From: Spirochaetaceae bacterium
Lineage (GTDB): Bacteria; Spirochaetota; Spirochaetia; Treponematales; Breznakiellaceae
Direction: 5' to 3'
NCBI GenBank assembly: GCA_031279965.1
Contig: JAITHM010000069.1
Span: forward strand, 1-6,797
Length of the DNA stretch: 6,797 nt
Shown here: positions 4,615-6,797 of the stretch, one piece after another
Position numbering within the stretch: position 1 is the stretch's first letter
Layout of the letters: the number at the start of each line of letters is the position of its first letter
The notes under the pieces: generated by a model
Told to the model about the DNA's origin: nothing
What the model saw: only the letters and a program-made list of their open reading frames with translations
The model's database searches: none
Position numbers and translations under genes: made by a program

Positions 4615-6078
4615 ATGCTCAAAAAACTGGGATATGGAATTATTATTTTTTGTGTAACATTGCCGGCAGGGGGGGCTGTCCCGCCGGATGCACAGTGGTA
4701 TATTTCAAATGGCTCAGGAATGTTCCTTGAAAAAACATTTAAAGCCCGCGCCCTGCGTTCTGAATTTGCGGTATCCGTGCAAAATGTAAAACCGGAAAAC
4801 GCACCGGCGGAATTACGGAAATATTATACCGCACCCTGGACGATTGAGTGTCGTGTTCTCTATGAAAAAGGCAGCCGGATCCGAACACAGTGGGTTTTTC
4901 AGGATGTGTCCAAAACATCATTTCTTGTAGCGGCAATCAGCAATGATGGTTCCGGATTTATTGAATGGTACGATGACAAAGGGTTTATTGTTGAAGAACA
5001 ACGCCTTGCGGCGGATGGGTCGGGCTTTTTTGTTACCTATACGTATCGTGACATGTTCCTGCTCAAAGCGGAAGCGCATATTGTCGAGCCTGTTAAAAAA
5101 CCAGAAAGTCCCGCGGAGGAACCAAAGACTGATGACAAAGCCGCAGAAGAGCCAAAACCTGCATCTGCCGCGCCAGCCGGCGCAGCCACACCGGATGCAC
5201 CGGCATCGGCAGACGGCACTGTTCAAAATACCGGAGAGAATGGACAGCTTGCAGCAGATACCGGCGGTGAAAAACCAAATGGCGCAGAAGAAACCGGCGA
5301 TGCCGCGCCCGCTGAAATTTCAGGCAGTACCGATACTGCCGCTGCACCTGCGCCGCCAACAGAAGAGGGCGCGCCGGCTGCTGAGGAGCAGGCCGCCGCG
5401 CCGCCGCCAAGCCCCCCTCCCCCACCACCAAAGCCGGCCTCTTCGCGGGTGCGAAATCCTGACGGCCCGCTTGAATTACCTGAATATTTTGTTGCGGCAA
5501 CAGGCAAAGAAGGTCCGCTGCTCTGGACGGACAATTACCGGTACACACGATCGTTGGCACTTCGTGCGATAGAGCGGGTGTACCACGATCCCAAGGCGGA
5601 ACAAAAGCTGGCACGCATCAATTTTCCCAAATATGCAGCAAACTCACAACGGCAGAAAGATTTTGTAAGCCCGGGAACAACGATAGCGTCAGAATTTTTG
5701 CACGATATATTTATTAAAGAGGCATCAAAAGTTACCTATACAACAGATGCACGCCGCCGTATTGTGAGTGAAATACGAAAAAATCCGCGGGATGAGGTTA
5801 TAGGTGAACTTATCAACACATGGGATGGCGATAGGGTTAGCAAAGTTACCTGGATTTCTGAAAATGATGAGCGTGTCATCGAATTCAGCTACAACAAAAG
5901 CGGCGATCGTATTGCCGAGCGTGATTACCGTAACGGCGTTCTTGAACGCATGGTAACCATTGACAAAGAACAGGAAATTGAAGAATTATATCTGAATAAT
6001 GAGTTGGCGCTGAGAGCTATATGGCAAAAAGGCAAAAAAATATCAGAAGAACGGATTCTCAATAGAAGATTACGCTGA
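4615..6078 (+). CDS. Exported protein with Pro/Ala/Glu linker, upstream of the Lol permease
   Basis: The product has 487 residues. Residues 1-21 (MLKKLGYGIIIFCVTLPAGGA) form a signal peptide with a plausible cleavage after GGA; there is no lipobox cysteine, so a periplasmic protein is likely. Residues 25-155 form an N-terminal domain rich in beta-type segments (TIECRVLYEKGSRIRTQWVF, FIEWYDDKGFIVEEQRL). Residues 157-277 are a low-complexity Pro/Ala/Glu/Gly linker containing a proline run (263-272). Residues 280-487 are folded again. Their last 110 residues contain short strand-turn-strand units such as VIEFSYNKSGDRIAERDYRNG and LRAIWQKGKKISEERIL, resembling YD/MORN-type repeats. No named family is recognised. 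The start has no Shine-Dalgarno, but the signal peptide begins exactly there. Its stop overlaps the permease ATG (TGATG), so the two are translated together, suggesting an envelope role linked to lipoprotein export. That role is inference. Confidence 0.88.
   Translation: MLKKLGYGIIIFCVTLPAGGAVPPDAQWYISNGSGMFLEKTFKARALRSEFAVSVQNVKPENAPAELRKYYTAPWTIECRVLYEKGSRIRTQWVFQDVSKTSFLVAAISNDGSGFIEWYDDKGFIVEEQRLAADGSGFFVTYTYRDMFLLKAEAHIVEPVKKPESPAEEPKTDDKAAEEPKPASAAPAGAATPDAPASADGTVQNTGENGQLAADTGGEKPNGAEETGDAAPAEISGSTDTAAAPAPPTEEGAPAAEEQAAAPPPSPPPPPPKPASSRVRNPDGPLELPEYFVAATGKEGPLLWTDNYRYTRSLALRAIERVYHDPKAEQKLARINFPKYAANSQRQKDFVSPGTTIASEFLHDIFIKEASKVTYTTDARRRIVSEIRKNPRDEVIGELINTWDGDRVSKVTWISENDERVIEFSYNKSGDRIAERDYRNGVLERMVTIDKEQEIEELYLNNELALRAIWQKGKKISEERILNRRLR
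5083..5445 (+). other. Sequence encoding a disordered Pro/Ala/Glu linker
   Basis: This encodes residues 157-277 of the exported protein. PEE/EPK/PAS-type repeats give way to Ala/Gly/Thr-rich sequence and then to PPPSPPPPPP (5401-5430). The composition recalls the extended periplasmic region of TonB. The DNA is visibly richer in G and C than its flanks because of Pro, Ala and Gly codons; this explains the long open frames on the opposite strand, which are not genes. Confidence 0.8.
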
Positions 6079-6797
6079 TGCAAGAAAACTTAGGACACCG
6101 CTTAGAGTGGATATTATTTGTTGCGGCGCGCTCTCTTTCCCAAAAGCATGCTAAATCGCGTGTTTCATCAATCCTATCAATCTTTGAAATAGGTGCCGGC
6201 GTACTTGCACTTACCGTAATTATTGCGGTAATGAATGGATTTCAGCTTGGTTTTATCGAAAACATTTTGGAAGTTTCTTCATACTACATTCGTATTGATA
6301 ACGCACCCCGCGAACAGCCGGAATTACGCGCCGCAATCGAAGATATCCGCGAGGTTACCGCAATCGTTCCCTTTATCGAAACACAGGGCATTATGCACGG
6401 CAATATTGAAGCCGGACAATGCACCGCGCTTCTTCGTGGAGTTGACGAAAATGCGATTTTGCAGGATGCGGGGCTTAATAAACATCTTGCGCTGGTAGCC
6501 GGAGCATTTGATATTTCAACAAGTAATGCGGTGATTATTGGTGTAGAGCTTGCAGCACGCCTTGATGTTGATATTGGTGATACAATCGATTATCTTTCTA
6601 TCTCGAATTTATTTGCCAATGAAGAAACTGCAAACAGCATCTTTACCGTTACCGGTATTTTCCGTACAGGTTATTACGAATATGACGCGAACTGGGGCTT
6701 TATTAACATCAACACCGCTGCAAAAATCGAAGGAGACATGCAGCGCGCTACCTGGGGCATCAAGCTAAAAAACCGCTTCCATGATAACACAGCAATA
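6078..6797 (+). CDS. lolC/E: LolC/LolE-type lipoprotein-releasing ABC permease, C-terminus beyond the window
   Basis: Only the first 240 residues of an expected 400 or so are present. The family extracts lipoproteins from the inner membrane, using the ATPase LolD, and passes them to a periplasmic carrier. Visible: a cytoplasmic start (LGHRLEWILFVAARSLSQK), first membrane segment about 31-51 with the signature ALTVIIAVMNGFQ (44-56), then a MacB-like periplasmic domain. Family motifs there are VIIGVELAARLDVDIGD (152-168), where LolC/E proteins have IIG-x-ELA-x(2)-L-x-V-x(2)-GD, and VTGIFRTGYYEYD (191-203). The FtsX-like membrane helices lie beyond the edge. The ATG overlaps the previous stop by one base (TGATG), and only a weak AGAAG lies upstream, so translation is coupled. 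LolC versus LolE cannot be decided; lolD and the partner permease probably follow. Confidence in the family is high. Confidence 0.92.
   Translation, partial: MQENLGHRLEWILFVAARSLSQKHAKSRVSSILSIFEIGAGVLALTVIIAVMNGFQLGFIENILEVSSYYIRIDNAPREQPELRAAIEDIREVTAIVPFIETQGIMHGNIEAGQCTALLRGVDENAILQDAGLNKHLALVAGAFDISTSNAVIIGVELAARLDVDIGDTIDYLSISNLFANEETANSIFTVTGIFRTGYYEYDANWGFININTAAKIEGDMQRATWGIKLKNRFHDNTAI

Noticed and set aside
5093..5614. Long minus-strand open frames opposite the exported-protein gene, with Gly/Ala- or Arg-rich translations.
   Set aside because: They are mirror images of Pro/Ala codons of the linker, with no Shine-Dalgarno or domain pattern, and the plus-strand gene has a signal peptide and an operon context.
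6235..6768. Two plus-strand open frames inside the permease gene.
   Set aside because: They are out of frame with the LolC/E coding sequence, whose motifs run unbroken through the region.

Overview
The window looks like chromosomal DNA from a spirochaete, most likely a Treponema. This is judged from protein style: relaxed lipoprotein signals, a WAQ-type signal peptidase site, and an HGRYHVHGCNEYELHFF-type AraC sensor domain. It was not judged from a database match. Base composition is moderate by eye and similar throughout, and no mobile element, CRISPR array, tRNA or rRNA was seen. Coding density is high, and every gap is shorter than about 220 bases.

Layout: (1) 1-2417, minus strand: a tight three-gene envelope operon, read right to left. 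It encodes a membrane-anchored SPFH/prohibitin-like protein, a small exported outer-membrane beta-barrel-like protein (4-base ATGA overlap) and a beta-propeller-like lipoprotein (14-base gap) that runs off the left edge. (2) 2418-2634: a divergent control region with two facing promoter candidates. Both -35 elements sit inside the same octamer, and one spacer contains a run of ten A/T pairs. (3) 2635-3492, plus: an AraC-family regulator, the obvious candidate to control the divergent operon. (4) 3489-4493, minus: tryptophanyl-tRNA synthetase, whose stop codon overlaps the regulator's stop in the palindrome TTAA. (5) 4494-4614: a short divergent promoter region. (6) 4615-6797, plus: an exported protein with a long Pro/Ala/Glu linker, coupled by a TGATG stop/start to a LolC/LolE-type permease that is cut by the right edge.

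How the genes may work together: both flanks concern the cell envelope. The left operon has products predicted for the inner membrane, the outer membrane and a lipid anchor. The right operon carries the permease of a lipoprotein-releasing ABC transporter, preceded by a periplasmic protein that may serve it. trpS is housekeeping and is not near trp biosynthesis genes here.

A pattern across the window: the operon-internal genes of the left operon have clear Shine-Dalgarno sites (AAGGAG, GAGG). The first genes of all four transcription units have none, and instead show a -10-like hexamer only 7-10 bases before the likely start codon. This suggests leaderless or nearly leaderless mRNAs. The promoter and operator proposals are read by eye and are inference.
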